Origin: Anoplopoma fimbria
Taxonomy: Eukaryota > Chordata > Actinopteri > Perciformes > Anoplopomatidae
Length of the DNA stretch: 64,000 nt
Direction: 5' to 3'
Assembly (NCBI RefSeq): GCF_027596085.1
Contig: NC_072458.1
Coordinates: 15,971,256 to 16,035,255 of the forward strand
Position numbers and translations under genes: made by a program
In this document: in pieces, positions 26,344-44,974 of the stretch
How positions within the stretch are numbered: position 1 is the stretch's first letter
How the letters are laid out: every line of letters begins with the position of its first letter
The notes under the pieces: generated by a model
What the model saw: only the letters and a program-made list of their open reading frames with translations
Database searches by the model: none
Told to the model about the DNA's origin: nothing

Positions 26344-28990
26344 TTTGTGCAGAGGAAATTAGATATGTTCAAACCCAGACCCAGTTATTAAAACTCAATT
26401 TTGTTTGATAAAAACTGCAGTGACCAACTGTTTTAGGAAATTGCTGAACCCCAAATTAAACTATATATTTGTAAAGTGTTTTTATAGATTTGCATCTGCA
26501 GTAGAAACAATAGCTTGGGCTGAGAGCTATGGACAGGAAGTCAGAAAGGTTTTGCCAGTTTTGGTCTTTGCGTGTGAGTTCCTGACAGTAAGACAACACT
26601 TCCTTTAACTGTGATCACGAGTATGTGACTAGGCTGTTCTGTCTAACAGTGGCCACTTTGGTCAGAAGACTCTTTCAAAATAAAATATTTTTTGTCATTT
26701 CCACAGAGTGAAAGGTTTGTATGACAAACAACACAGGTCCCTCGCTGGAATCAAAGTGTGGACATTGTGGAATGTTGTGTGCAATATATATCCATATGAT
26801 AGTCAGTGTTTTAATTTTCACCCAAAGCTGAGTGTTAGTTCTTTCATGGAACCAATGTTTCAATAATACCCGAAAAGTCTCAATTACCTTTCTTACATTA
26901 TTTGTTAATCACTTGGTAATTAATTCAATTTATGTTGGTTGCCATGGTTATGAGACAACCTTTACAAAGGGTTTAGAAGTTGAAATTAAAGTTTAGTAAG
27001 TCATGACTATCATATGTGCTGTTATAAAGTTTAGTAAGTCTTCACTATCATATCTGCTGTTATAACGTTTAGTAAGTCTGTTGTTTCACTACTAAAAAAG
27101 GAAAAACAAAAACATTTTACAGTCATTGACAACAATCCATTAAATCTGCGGTTCTAAATGTTAATAACTTGGTAATGACAACCTTTTCCAGGGGGTCAGA
27201 GGTCATGTGATGGATTAAAAATGATAAGGACAAGGCAAGACAAGTCCTGCTGAAGGATTATTTTTCAACAACCTGGCAGCCCAAATTATTAATGGCTTAA
27301 AAATATTTTTTTTATTAATCATTAATAAAACTAGTGGCCAAGTTTCATTGAAAAATATGAATGCAAATAACAATTTACAACACTTTAGTCACAACATGCA
27401 CAATTAGCATTTTATATCAATTTGCTTTCCTTTTGTTTCATGATTTAATTTCTTGCTTCTTCTTGTTTACTTTCCCTTGTAAAACTCTGTACCGTTTTCT
27501 ACAGATAAAACTCTTCAGGAGAGGAAAAAAGTGTTGACAGCAGCAGTAGCCTGCAGATGGATCAGGTGTGGACGGTTAGAGACAGAGGAGCTGCTGTTCC
27601 AGGATGCAGGACTCATTGAGTCACTGAACAAAGCTGCCATTCATAGCAGCAGGTCGTGCTGAGCCCCTTGCTGCAGGATACAAGACACTGTTGAGATGTT
27701 TCACTATAAACCCAGGCAGAATTCACGCGACTCCTTCACTTTTCCATGGCCGTTCATTGCATAGCTTCAGTGCTTCTACATGTTACTCTTCGACATTCAG
27801 TGACTTTATGTGCACCGGCTCTTCTCACAAGCTGCCGGTTCAGTTCTCTTCCCTCTCCATGTCAGGTGAATTATAACAGCGCAGCTCCTCATAAACCGTA
27901 TGAACATAAAGACAATGTGGGAAAGTGGGGGCTTTAGTTTTTTTTGTGAACAATTATGATTTTTGACACATGCCTAAACGTATTTTGAATCTTCTCTTTT
28001 AATTAACAGAATGTGATTTACGTCTAAAACATTTCCAGAAGACTGAAAAATGTTTAGACCCAGGCTGTGATATGTGCAAAGAATTAAATGTATAACTACA
28101 GAAAGTTTTGTCTTTAAGCTTTTAGGGTCATTTCTAGAGTAATAATAATGTTCCAAAATAACATAAGATTACATTGTTTTAGAAAAGTCTTCACATTTTC
28201 TAGAAGGAGGACCGACAGACCAAATATCTACAAGTATCCTTTATTCACTAACAACAGTAAAGCAGTTTTAGTATTAACACTGGGTAAATATGCAACCACA
28301 CCAACTTTACACTATGATGTTTTCAGGGGGAATGTTACTATAGAAGATGCACAGCCCAAGTATAATAATATAACAATAAAATCAAATCTGACACAGATAA
28401 ACATACTTAAAGAAATAAAAAATATATATGGATACGTAGCATGAGAATGCTGACACACACACCAACATGTGAATAAGGGGAGAAGTGGCATTTTGCGCAC
28501 AAATTGGCTCATCTATGAACCATGTGTTATACTTTAAGACCCAGTCAAAATTAAAGAAGAGTAATCATTACGTATCCCTTCTATTTTAGTGCTCTCTACT
28601 GTGGTTATCAAACCTGGATGCAAATCATTCACTGTGCATGTTCATGCCTGATTCAATGTGTTGAATTTTTAGAAAAGACAGTGTCCAAACTGCTTAAGAT
28701 GTATAATACAATGGGATGATACCCCCATTAAGGACATGCAAAAGAATACATGTCTCTTGTATACAAGCCATTATTTCAAGTGAGCAGAACTAAATGCAAA
28801 ATCCCTTTAAGAAATCGGATAATTTAAGAGTGTGCAGTTTATTGTCCAGCGGTAGAATACCCTTACTTAAATTGTTACATGCTTATTTTACACCTTGATG
28901 CATTTGGCAACATACAAGGAAACTTTTACGATTCCCCACAAGGGAGTTTGGTTTGTAAACCAAATGTAATATGAATCACCATGGTATTCT
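26344..28990. other. Intergenic between the transposon block and agr2
   Basis: AT-rich, with no exon recognised. It contains a short 38-bp tandem repeat at 26991-27082. Short open frames here have neither splice context nor recognisable motifs. Confidence 0.5.
26991..27082. repeat. 38-bp tandem repeat, about 2.4 copies
   Basis: GTTTAGTAAGTC recurs at 26991, 27029 and 27067, with actatcatatNTGCTGTTATAA between copies. Confidence 0.85.
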
Positions 28991-29044
28991 GGCAGAGCAG
29001 ACAATGGGGGATGGGAAAAGGGCGGGCCCACAGGTGAAGGGGTG

Positions 29045-29127
29045 TTTAAATAGGGACAGAGAGTGCAGGTACAGCAGATCCTGGAGCGTCAATCTACGTA
29101 CATTCTCGCCTGGCCAGTCAGGAAAAG
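29045..29127 (+). promoter_or_regulatory. agr2: agr2 core promoter and probable non-coding exon 1
   Basis: A TATA-like TTTAAATAG lies at 29045-29053. About 30 bp on begins a likely exon that ends with a strong donor, AAAAG|GTAAGC, at 29127. The next exon in line carries the agr2 start codon. Assignment of this exon to agr2 rests on position. Confidence 0.6.
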
Positions 29128-29147
29128 GTAAGCTCCAGCACTGCTCT

Positions 29148-29330
29148 TCTAGGGTTACTTCCTTTTTTCTCCCTGTTAAAGGGTTTTTTTAGGGGAGTTT
29201 TTCCTGTGCCGATGTGAGGGAAGGACAGAGGATGTCGCATGTGCACAGATTGTAAAGCCCTCTGAGGCAAATTTGTAATTTGTGATTCTGGGCTATACAA
29301 AATAAACTGAATTGAATTGAATTGAACTGC
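29148..29330 (+). repeat. Teleost interspersed repeat, copy 2, with (GAATT)n tail
   Basis: This is the inverse of the 16405-16650 repeat: ctccctgttaaagggttttt, tgtaaagccctctgag, caaatttgtaatttgtgatt, ending AATAAACTGAATTGAATTGA. The pentanucleotide tail points to retroposition. It starts only about 20 bp inside the presumed agr2 intron 1. Confidence 0.75.
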
Positions 29331-29740
29331 ATTTGAACTGTAGGGGAATTCATTTTACTTTCTCTTCAGTCCACAAATGCTAAACCTTCAGTTAAGTCAA
29401 TTTAATTTATGTATCCAACAATGTGATTTGAATCTTTTTTCTCAGTAACTGTTACTGATTACAATATCATTTATTTTGTAATTTAACTATTTAACACTGC
29501 ATACTACACCCACAGCTAGATTGTCATACCCTTCTCTCTCTTCACTGGCTTCCAGTTCAATAAAATAATCTTGAATAAAGCTACAGATTGTTCTGTTGTA
29601 GAATCTAGACAAGGTTTCTTCTCAAAGTTCCTCTCAAGAGGGGGAGTTTACTTTTCTGTCATTTTGATGCTGTTTCTTCATTGATCAAACTGTTCACCTT
29701 GTGCCTTTGTCTGCTCCTCGTGTTCCAGTAAAGCTTAAAG

Positions 29741-31293
29741 ATGATCAAAGCGGCGTTTTCCATCCTCTTGGTCCTGGTTGCCATGTCCTCCACCTCCGGG
29801 AAATACATCCCTAAATCTGGCAAGAGGATCCCTCAGACTCTGTCCAGAGGTATGTGAGCATCATCTGCCCCTCTAGGCTGAATGGCTGAGCAAAAGTATA
29901 GTATGATAAATATTGAGGAAATGTCCATGTCTGTCCAGGTTGGGGTGATCAGCTGTTCTGGGCTCAGACGTACGAGGAGGCTCTCTACTGGGGAAGGTCA
30001 AGGTAAGAAATAGTTTCAACACTGACACTGACTTTCATTGAAGTTGATGATGAAATGTAAGTGAAGCTGACTTTTGTTTTAGAAACAAGCCTCTGATGGT
30101 CATCTTTCACCTGGAGGACTGTCCACACAGCCAGGGTAAGTCCAACTCCTGGTTTCTGTTCATTCACTCATGAAGTCAAGCCTGCAGAGAAAGAAATGTG
30201 TATTTGAATTAATAGCCAAACCTGTTGGAAGAGCAAGCAGTCATTTGTTTGCACATGTGACGTGACATCCTGGTGGTCTGCTGCACCGAGCAATGATCTG
30301 CCTGGACTGAGTTGTAAAATTAAAAAATCGGTTTCTCCTGCAGAACTAAAGAAGGTTTTCTCTGAGGACAACGGGATCCAGAGAATGCTCGATGAGGACT
30401 TCGTTGTCCTTAATCTGATGGTAAGTTAGTGATAGTAGTGTAGTGTTCACCACTAAACTAGCAACAATTAAAGTTAAAGTTTATCTAAAGCTACAGTTTA
30501 ATAATCAACATGAAATGTCATCACATTGTCATTCACATATTGCTAAACTGGGATTTGTGCACAGAGATTTGTCACCCCTTTCAAACTGAGCTAAGACCAC
30601 AAAATACAGGAATCTGTCATGTCAAATAAGAACTAATAAATGTTGGACCCCACCGCTCATAGTAATGCGTTGATTTAGAGAAGAGTTTAAGGGCCAATGC
30701 TCTGAGAAGGCATGGTTTACTGTGTTTGTGACGTGTTATTACTTCTCTCACCTACAGTATGAAACCACAGACAAACATCTGTCTCCTGATGGACAGTATG
30801 TCCCCAGAATCATTTTTGTGGGTAAGTGATATCTTATCACACAATGCTTCCTGTTAAAAAATCCTGTCTACTCAGCTTTACAGACTGAAAGCTTCACTTT
30901 TCACACAAGGCATCTTAGTAACAAATGTGTGAGAAGAAGACATTTTCACCTTTGACCTCGGTTACAGCACAATCCTTTACTAAAGAATAGGCAGCAATAC
31001 TGCTATACAAAAATGGTACAAGTAAAAGTCCTGCTCAACCAGTACCAATCATGTCCTTACAGATCCCGCAATGACAGTGAGGGCCGACATCGTGGGTCGC
31101 TACTCTAACCGCATGTATGCCTACGAAACAGCTGACATCAAACTCTGTAAGTGCTACTGCTAACTCTGAGGCTGACTAACATTCTGTTTGTGCCTGTAAA
31201 ACACAGACTAATTCAAAGTAAATGTCTCCTGCCTCTTATTTAGTGAAAGCCAACATGGAAAAAGCAAAGAAGCTCCTGAAGTCTGAGCTGTGA
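29741..31293 (+). CDS. agr2: Anterior gradient 2, ER protein disulfide isomerase family, complete
   Basis: Seven coding exons: 29741-29849, 29939-30002, 30083-30135, 30344-30420, 30758-30821, 31063-31146 and 31244-31293. They total 501 nt (166 aa) with consistent phases. AGR2 is an endoplasmic reticulum thioredoxin-fold protein that assists mucin and other secretory protein folding. Visible features are an N-terminal hydrophobic signal peptide (about residues 1-20), the block LPQTLSRGWGDQL-like ([19 protein letters not shown]), the single-cysteine CPHS site (C71-S74) replacing a CxxC, the family-invariant [18 protein letters not shown], and a KSEL ER-retention-type C-terminus. Human AGR2 ends in KTEL and is 175 aa. 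AGR3 and TXNDC12 are less likely given the [18 protein letters not shown] block. It is convergent with tspan13, as in human 7p21. Confidence 0.96.
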
Positions 31294-31429
31294 GCAGGAG
31301 GACGAGACACACACATGATGCCAGTTACATGCTGGCACTACCGTTAACACATGGAAAACGAAGCACTGGGAAGGTCCTTTTCTGATTCTTACCTTTGTTA
31401 TTATTGCTGTACATCCAGAATGTCTTTTA

Positions 31430-31435
31430 AATAAA
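31430..31435 (+). terminator. agr2: agr2 polyadenylation signal
   Basis: AATAAA about 137 bp after the agr2 stop codon. Confidence 0.8.
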
Positions 31436-31449
31436 TATGGAAGTGTTCA

Positions 31450-32230
31450 TACATACAATATGGAGAGTGTGCCGTTTTATTTGCCAATAGATTGCAGGGG
31501 AGTATACAACTCAACAACTCATGAATATTACACAGGACAATTATGGTAGTTCTTATGCTGACACTGCTACTACAAACACATAAATGTAAATGAAGGACTG
31601 AATGAAATGAAGTAAATACATTTTTAAGCCTCAGTATAGAGCTTTTTAAAAATATATGAATAGGTGTTAGAGAGCTCAGTAATCTATATTCCCTTGTTAA
31701 GGTCTTTAGGGCACGTAGCCTCCTGCAAGGTTGCCAGTCACTTAGCCTTCAGCCTATATTAACTGGAAGGACCTTGTAACTTGTAGATACAGTACCATTC
31801 ATTATCATCATCATTCTCCAAGTGTCGACATCCCCCCTCTTTCTCTCTAAGTGTCCAAGTGAAACAGAATTTGGAGCATCTTTATTGTCTGCAACGTGAG
31901 TATTCCCCAGTGAAACAAAATGGTTGAGCTGTGTACAGCTTTAAGGGGGATATACATTTAATCCTTCGCATTTGATTGATGAATGGATTTTGATATAAAA
32001 ATATCAATAAATATTTTGATATTTTTTTATATAATTTTGCAGATATTGTTAAATAGGTGCACAATATAACAGTAGATGAGATCTTAAATGTTAAATAGCT
32101 TTTCCATTTCATCTCGAAAGCTGCGTCACTTTATCAATTGACCACCTGGGGGCAGTAAAGACCAGATCTGACATTGTCACCTTATAACACGTTAGCAAGG
32201 ATTGGCCTGTTCAAACATCCAGCTGTTCAA
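31450..32230. other. Intergenic, AT-rich, nothing recognised
   Basis: No exon or repeat family was identified. Poly-A/T stretches dominate 31970-32060. Confidence 0.5.
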
Positions 32231-32234
32231 ACAT

Positions 32235-32445
32235 CCGGTCTATGGTTCTCCGATAGGTTTGTGGTTCCGATCCATGCACAGTCTATGGTTTTGAAAATAG
32301 GTTTGTTCTTCTGTTCTACGCATACAGTCTACGGTTCTACAAACATTTCTCGTTCTGTCCTACACATACAGTCTTTGGCACTACAATACATTTCTCATTC
32401 TGTTCTACGCTTACAGTCTATGTTTCAACATTACGTTTCACATAT
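32235..32445. repeat. Degenerate tandem repeat of about 45 bp, about five copies
   Basis: GTCTATGGTTCT-like words recur at about 32237, 32281, 32327, 32371 and 32416 (period 44-46), each followed by tttctcgttctgttctacgc-like text. An open frame on the + strand here is simply the repeat read in frame. Confidence 0.7.
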
Positions 32446-32461
32446 GTTAGATGCTCCATTC

Positions 32462-33000
32462 TCTGTAATAAGATTTGATGGTCAATGGTATCGAACGCAG
32501 CACTAAGGTCTAACAATACAAGTCAGAGACAAGTCCTTTGTCTGATGCAATTAGAAGGTCATTGGTAATTTTCACCAGTGCTGTCTCTGTGCTATGATTC
32601 ACTCTAAATCCTGACTGAAAATCCTCAAATAAACTATTGTTATGCAGAAAGTCACACAGCTAATTTGCGACTCCTTTCTCGAGGATCTTAGAGAGGAACG
32701 AAAGGTTAGATATAGGTCTTTAGTTAGCCAACACCTCTGGATCAAGAGTGGGTTTCTTAAGAAGAGGTTTAATTACAGCTAGTTTGAAGGCCTGTGGTAC
32801 ATGGCCCTTTAGTAAAGACGGATTGATCCTTTCTAATAAAGAACTGCTAACTATAGGTAAAACTTCCTTAAGCAGCCTAGTCGGAATCGGGTCTAAGACA
32901 CAGGTGGAATGTTTAGACTTAGAAATAGTTAAATAGACGGTACGATCCTCTTCATCAAGTTTTCTAATTTGGCATTAAAATTACTGCTGAAAAGTTTGCT
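32462..33000 (-). mobile_element. L2-like LINE reverse transcriptase fragment, copy 2 (inverted)
   Basis: The reverse complement repeats much of 25165-25545 closely, including the regions encoding [28 protein letters not shown] and the start of [10 protein letters not shown]. It carries scattered changes and at least one in-frame break. With copy 1 it forms a large inverted pair around agr2. Confidence 0.8.
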
Positions 33001-33199
33001 AAGCTTCTTCCCAGTTATCAAAAGCAGACAGCCTATAACTTTAATGGCAAATGATGCTGACAGAACCAGAACAGGCGTTTCTTCCCCTTACATTGATGGG
33101 CTGTTTGATTCTGTTTTCTATTATCCTTCAATGCCCGCTCAGATGTGGTGAATTTACATCATCTTCTAAATCCTTCAACCAGGATAGAGACATCACATT

Positions 33200-33620
33200 T
33201 TCCGATCTGGCCTTTCATCCAAGGCATTATCTTAAACACTCGGGAAATGCAGAGGTGCATGCTCTGTTTGTGGTTCGTACATACTCTCTTTTGCTCCTTT
33301 TAAATTCATGATTAACGACCGAATAGTAGGTCTGCACGGCCGCTGGCAGGCTATCCCACAAGAGAAAAGCAGCCTTGGTCAGCCGCGTTGGCAGAATCCT
33401 AGCAAGTTCATAATCATAGTCACCTCCGTTGCCTCCTACCAACGCCTTCACAGCTACTTCATACTGTCTGACCCAGCAGGGAAAGCTTTGTTTTTCATCC
33501 CCAGCGAAGGGCGGCTGAAGTTCAATCGTCACATTGATGGCAAAGGGCCTATCCCCGCGCAGCACATTGTAGTCCAGCAGGTCCTCGTCGTACTTTTAAA
33601 TTGTTGTACTCTCTAAACAA
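33200..33620 (-). mobile_element. Gag-like fragment of an LTR retroelement
   Basis: The minus strand has an open reading frame with CWVRQYEVAVKALVGG...LARILPTRLTKAAFLLWDSLP. This resembles the core of Ty3/gypsy-type Gag proteins in fish (exxLLPTRLxxxAFxxWDxLP). It adjoins the L2 fragment, with a junction between about 33000 and 33200. No protease or RT follows, and the family is uncertain. Confidence 0.45.
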
Positions 33621-34430
33621 GATGTGTCCCCACGGAGAAGCGTCACGGAATCCTCTATTCGTGCTAGCTAAACACTGTAAAAAGTTAAGCTAAGCGCGGG
33701 TTAGCAGTGGCTAACGTTAGCTAACTAGCTTAAACTCTGGCGAACTGCCTTTTACACATATCTTACGATGGGATGCAGATACTTATGTTGCGCTTATACT
33801 TCATAAGGATAATAAAATAATAACAAGGGGCTCCGTAATCGGCACCAAGATGGCAACAACTTTATTCATCTTTGACACACCAAAAACCAGTCGCACATTT
33901 TTCCATCCTCTCCTTCCGTTACAACTTTCACAAAAGCTCCAGACATATATAATGGAACAGTTTCCTTGAAATATCTTGAGGTAATTCATAACCTTCACTT
34001 AGCAACTAAACAAAATAGCCCACAATAGTGACACACCTACATTGTTAGTTTTTCACCTTGCTGGGTTGGCCTCAAGGAAGTTCCTCGCAAGTGGAAGACG
34101 ATGGATGAATGCATGAATTTCTCTCTGCCTTTGGTATTTTAATGTTATTGAAAACGTGGAACTCGACCTCCCCATCCTCGCCCAGTCTTCATAGAATCAT
34201 CAACTTCATCAGCCTCATCAGCCTAATCAGCCACCACCATCAGTGTCTGGACTCAATAATAGAAACCTTATGGAACTTGTATTTAAATCAAGTTGAAATG
34301 ATTTTCTGACATATTCTTTCAATTCTTTTTTTTAAGAAAATAAGGACTGAACAGACAAAACATTTTTTTGTACAATTGAACAAACTTGTGAAATAAGAAA
34401 TGATGGCAAAAGAAACATAGCCAGGATTTT
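33621..34430. other. Intergenic to the tspan13 3' end
   Basis: No exon was recognised. Near 33690-33735 are short self-similar gctaactag/ttagctaa motifs. Confidence 0.45.
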
Positions 34431-34444
34431 TTATCCATCATTGT

Positions 34445-34450
34445 TTTATT
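34445..34450 (-). terminator. tspan13: tspan13 polyadenylation signal
   Basis: TTTATT on the + strand (AATAAA on the gene strand), about 625 bp beyond the tspan13 stop codon. The open frames over 34538-35030 on the + strand would be antisense to this 3' UTR. Confidence 0.6.
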
Positions 34451-35074
34451 GCGGTCTACAGTACAAAGGCTCAAACAGGTGGTTTACAGAAACATCATTG
34501 CAGCTCTCATACAGTAGCTGATATTCGCAAAAAAGTCATGCAACAGGCCAAATATACCACACACAGCCAGGAGCTTGCTCCACACAAATGTCCACACAAT
34601 ATGCATACTTTCACACATTGTCAAAATAATGTTGTCATATCAATATGCAGAGTAGCAGTTGACATTATTGTATTCAGTGGGGCAGACAAACAACAGCAAG
34701 AAAGGGGAAAAAACTGTGTTCAGGGTCAACATCAGACAGGCTGTTCAATACTTTTGGAATATACAGCAGACTGCTGTAGACATTATTGCCTCTTTAACAC
34801 CCACACGTTCTCAGTGTACTAACTGCATATGTTTAGACACTTTCTTATGCAGAGCTGCCGCACTGAAGGCAACATCTGTGCTGTTCCTTCACACACAACC
34901 ACTTGTTTTCAGAACACATCTCACTCTTGACAAACCAAGCTCATCATGTCAAAAGAGCATCACTGCAACGATCAGTGAAAACACACAGGACAGTGTTGTA
35001 TTTACAATTAAGCCCAGAGTAGGTCCATAGAGGTGTTGAGGTGACAGTGCAGAGGGGCTGAAGCTGGTGCAGTC

Positions 35075-41716
<6,642 letters not shown>

Positions 41717-41850
41717 CTTGGCCAATGAGTCAACTGATTCAAACAAATGTTTCGGCTCCAGAGCTCAGATCCAGCCGAATACAAGCCCGCAGGAATAGAC
41801 GTCACCCGCAGTAGTTCGAACCTGGAAAGAACGGAGCTTCATGCGTCAAT
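41717..41850 (-). promoter_or_regulatory. tspan13: tspan13 5' UTR and proximal promoter region
   Basis: Sequence immediately upstream of the tspan13 ATG contains a CRE-like core gacgtcac (about 41800). No TATA box is evident, and the exact transcription start is not visible. Confidence 0.4.
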
Positions 41851-43440
41851 ACAAACAATACAACCAGACTACAAAGGAAGTTAGAGATCAAGCCTTCAAA
41901 ATAAATGCATAGCATTTACCATCGTATTATTGGAAGCTTTTATTGTACACATTGAGCTGTAGACATGGTGGCTATTTTAAGCCAATTCCTCTGCTTTTAG
42001 ATTCAGTATATTTAAACTCGACTGCTTTTAGGTCAGCAAATATAAATGCATCAACATTTTTCAGTAAGTTTCCTGGAAGGAGCTATTCAAGCTTGTGCTA
42101 ATAATATGTGGCTATTAGTTCCTACATAAGAGTTTTATAGTTTTATTGATTGGTTTTGTAAGTGGTCAATGGATCCCTGTGGAATTTCCTTGAAGAACTT
42201 TTCCATTTAGACACAAACATAAAAATAAATTGAAAGTTAACACATTCTCATTATTATGGCACATCCATTGATCTGATTCCAGTAAACATGCCACTAAAAA
42301 GGATAAGAGGGTTTGTTGTTATGACAAAAAACTTGAATAGGCTGTTATAGTAAGAAAAGGATCCAGTAAAGCCTGTAGAAAAGATTTTGCAGCCAATAAC
42401 TCATCTACCACTCTTGCTTTTGTTTAATTTCATGCTTTGGATGACCAATTTGGTGAGATCATGGGGATATTCTGTTCAGCCCAGTAGGCGATAATGTCTT
42501 TACAGTGGACTGTATAAAAGACATTAACACTGTGGATGCTTGGATACTGTCAATGACTACTCTAACTTTATTTCATCAGTAGCTGAAACGCTCATAGAAA
42601 TGGTCTTGTGTTGCTACAACTGGTTTGTTTAAATCTTTCACAAAGTCAAGTCTGTGTCAACATCATCATATGATGATATATTCCATGTGCAGTTGTAACA
42701 AACTTTAATACCACTGTAACATGCCTTCCACTAAGGCTGTATAACTGACCAGTAAGGAATGTCTCTTTATGCTTTCACTGGAACATTAATATTCTTATTA
42801 CACACGTATCAAATTATGGAATAATACAAGGTTTTTGTCAGACAATAACTTGGTATGGTGTTTAAATGAGAAGTAAAAAACATTGGTAAGTAATAAGTAT
42901 TGTGAAAAAGTATCAGTGTAACTTGAAAGTGTTTTGTCAAAGCAAGAAAGAGATTTGATTATAAAGTCAAAATGTATAAAGAGACATAGAGCAGATTATT
43001 TTACTCATCCTGGCGGAATGTGTTTAATACCAATGACTTTCTGAGATGATAACTTGAGAACCTATATTGAACAATATAGCTCAATATTTGAATTTAAAAA
43101 ATGCTTATTAATGATCTGTATTCAGTTAATTACCAGCATAAATGATATATAAAAAGCAGTCTGTTTAGGCTTTGGTGAATTCATGTTATTTCCATTCTCT
43201 TATTTTGAAGACAAATAACATAAAATCCCAGTGCTACGTGGTCACTTATTTTAACTTGACACCTGTTTAGCGTGACTCAGTAAGGTATAGAGCTCCAGAG
43301 AATCCAGACCGCTGATTGGCTACAGATAAGTAATGTTATTTCCTCTGAAAATCTTCAACAAAGAACCTGGATCAATAGAATTAGCATGGAAGGCACTCCA
43401 TGCTAACCGTCCATGGATCTACAGTCAGTTCAGTGATCAT
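41851..43440. other. Intergenic, AT-rich, nothing recognised
   Basis: No exon, RNA gene or transposon end could be supported. Confidence 0.5.
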
Positions 43441-43599
43441 TAGTACGCTGTGAGGAGGTGCCTTATTTGTTTGGTGATGCATGTGATTCCTGCTGTCTTG
43501 TGTTACTCTCACAGTTCATTTATGATTCATCAGCGACCAATTTGGCTTGAAGAGGATGCTGTCGTTTCTGCGTTACACTTCTTTCTGCTCTTCTCAGAG

Positions 43600-43648
43600 T
43601 TCACACACAAACTCACACATACATATACACACACACGCACACACATTG
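43600..43648. repeat. (CA)n microsatellite
   Basis: Interrupted CACA/CATA repeat. Confidence 0.8.
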
Positions 43649-43714
43649 TTGTGGTAGGGCGAGAACGTGAGGAACTATTATCTATTCTATTTATTGTTAC
43701 TTGTCGGACTGGGC

Positions 43715-43960
43715 AGTGTTCATTCTGAAGTATTGGAGCTCCACAGGGGGCAATGCTGTCTCCCGTCCTTTTCACCTCGTACACCACAGACTTTCAGTAC
43801 AACGCCGTGTCATGTGGGTGTGTACGCGATGAAGAGACCACTGGGGGTTGATTTCGGGGAGGTGGTGATCAACATCAGAAGGAAGAGGACGGCTTCACAA
43901 TTCTATGAGAGAATGTTTGAAATTGAGTGAGCAGACTCAATTTCCTGAGGAAGCTGATCC
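43715..43960 (+). mobile_element. Non-LTR reverse transcriptase fragment
   Basis: Around 43733 one frame reads GAPQGAMLSPVLFTSYTTDF, the same RT PQG block as the fragment at 39240-39584 but in opposite orientation. Flanking frames are broken. Neither endonuclease nor the YADD box is present. Confidence 0.6.
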
Positions 43961-44570
43961 TTGTATCAGTGGCCGTAGTGTCGGGGAGGGAGCAGCACTG
44001 GAGCCGGTGACACCAACCGACTGTGTTTGTAGATTCTTTTGTGTCTTTGTCCTTTGATTTAAAAATTATTTTAAATTTATATCATAATAACAAAGATTGA
44101 GATATAGATTACACACTTTTAACAATCCCAATTTATCGGCACTTGATTGATATCTTAGCAAAATATTTTATCCATAAAATAAATATATAGTAATATAGTT
44201 TATAAGACAACCCCTCTTATGTGTTTTCAAATTTGGATAGAAAGAGCTATATTCTAAAATGTATTTGATTACTGTTAATTTGATTAATGTTAACCTTAAC
44301 CCTTACTTCTAAAATAAATAGTTAAAAGCTATAAGATAATTTAGACATTTAACATATACTCCCAATTGTTACCAGACCTCAAAGGTATTTGTTCTTCTAT
44401 CTCTTCACTATATTTATTTGTTGTACAATTTATATTTGGATACTACTTTTATACTACTACAAAGTTATTTAGAATGTTAACTGCAATTTCACAATGAAAA
44501 ACTGTAACATGTATACTATGTGATAAAGTTGGAAGAAAAAGTACACATACAGATACTTGAAACGTAGACA
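43961..44570. other. Intergenic, AT-rich, nothing recognised
   Basis: No feature could be supported. Confidence 0.5.
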
Positions 44571-44575
44571 CCTTG

Positions 44576-44745
44576 GATAGAGTGGCTGAGAGGGTAGAGC
44601 GATCGTCCCTCAATCAGAAGATGGGTAGTTTGATCCCCAGCTCCTCTAGTCCATGTCGACGGGTCCTTGGGCAAGATATGTTGTCCATGTATTTATGCAG
44701 CCACTCAAAGACATTCAACAGTATCACCAACAGAGCCATTTAAAG
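44576..44745 (+). mobile_element. tRNA-derived SINE
   Basis: It has a box A-like TGGCTGAGAGGGTAGAGCG and, about 30 bp on, a box B-like TAGTTTGATCCCCAGC. The body ctcctctagtccatgtcgacgggtccttgggcaag is familiar from fish SINE/LINE-derived repeats. It is not a functional tRNA gene: no cloverleaf closes and no anticodon stem is clear. Confidence 0.7.
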
Positions 44746-44974
44746 GGGTAGTATACCATTACTGTATAGTCTGAACATACTGTATACTATACATAAGTCA
44801 GTTTTTTATATCAATAAGTTAAATTATTTAATTAGTATTTTGCCATGACAGTCAGAAGACATATCCTTTTTAGTATTGCATACAACATGCAAGTTGACTT
44901 TATGTTTTATTTTTTTAGATTGTGATTTTAGTATGATTCAGAATAAAAAGCCTTTTACCTTCATCTCAATTGTA

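Noticed and set aside
28148..28444. A 98-codon + strand frame upstream of agr2
   Set aside because: AT-rich, no splice sites, no domain, and no similarity recognised.
34538..35030. Overlapping + strand frames of 94 and 123 codons
   Set aside because: Antisense to the tspan13 3' UTR, with no motif or splice support.
44576..44745. A functional tRNA gene
   Set aside because: Box A and B resemble tRNA promoters, but no cloverleaf closes and the flanking text is SINE.
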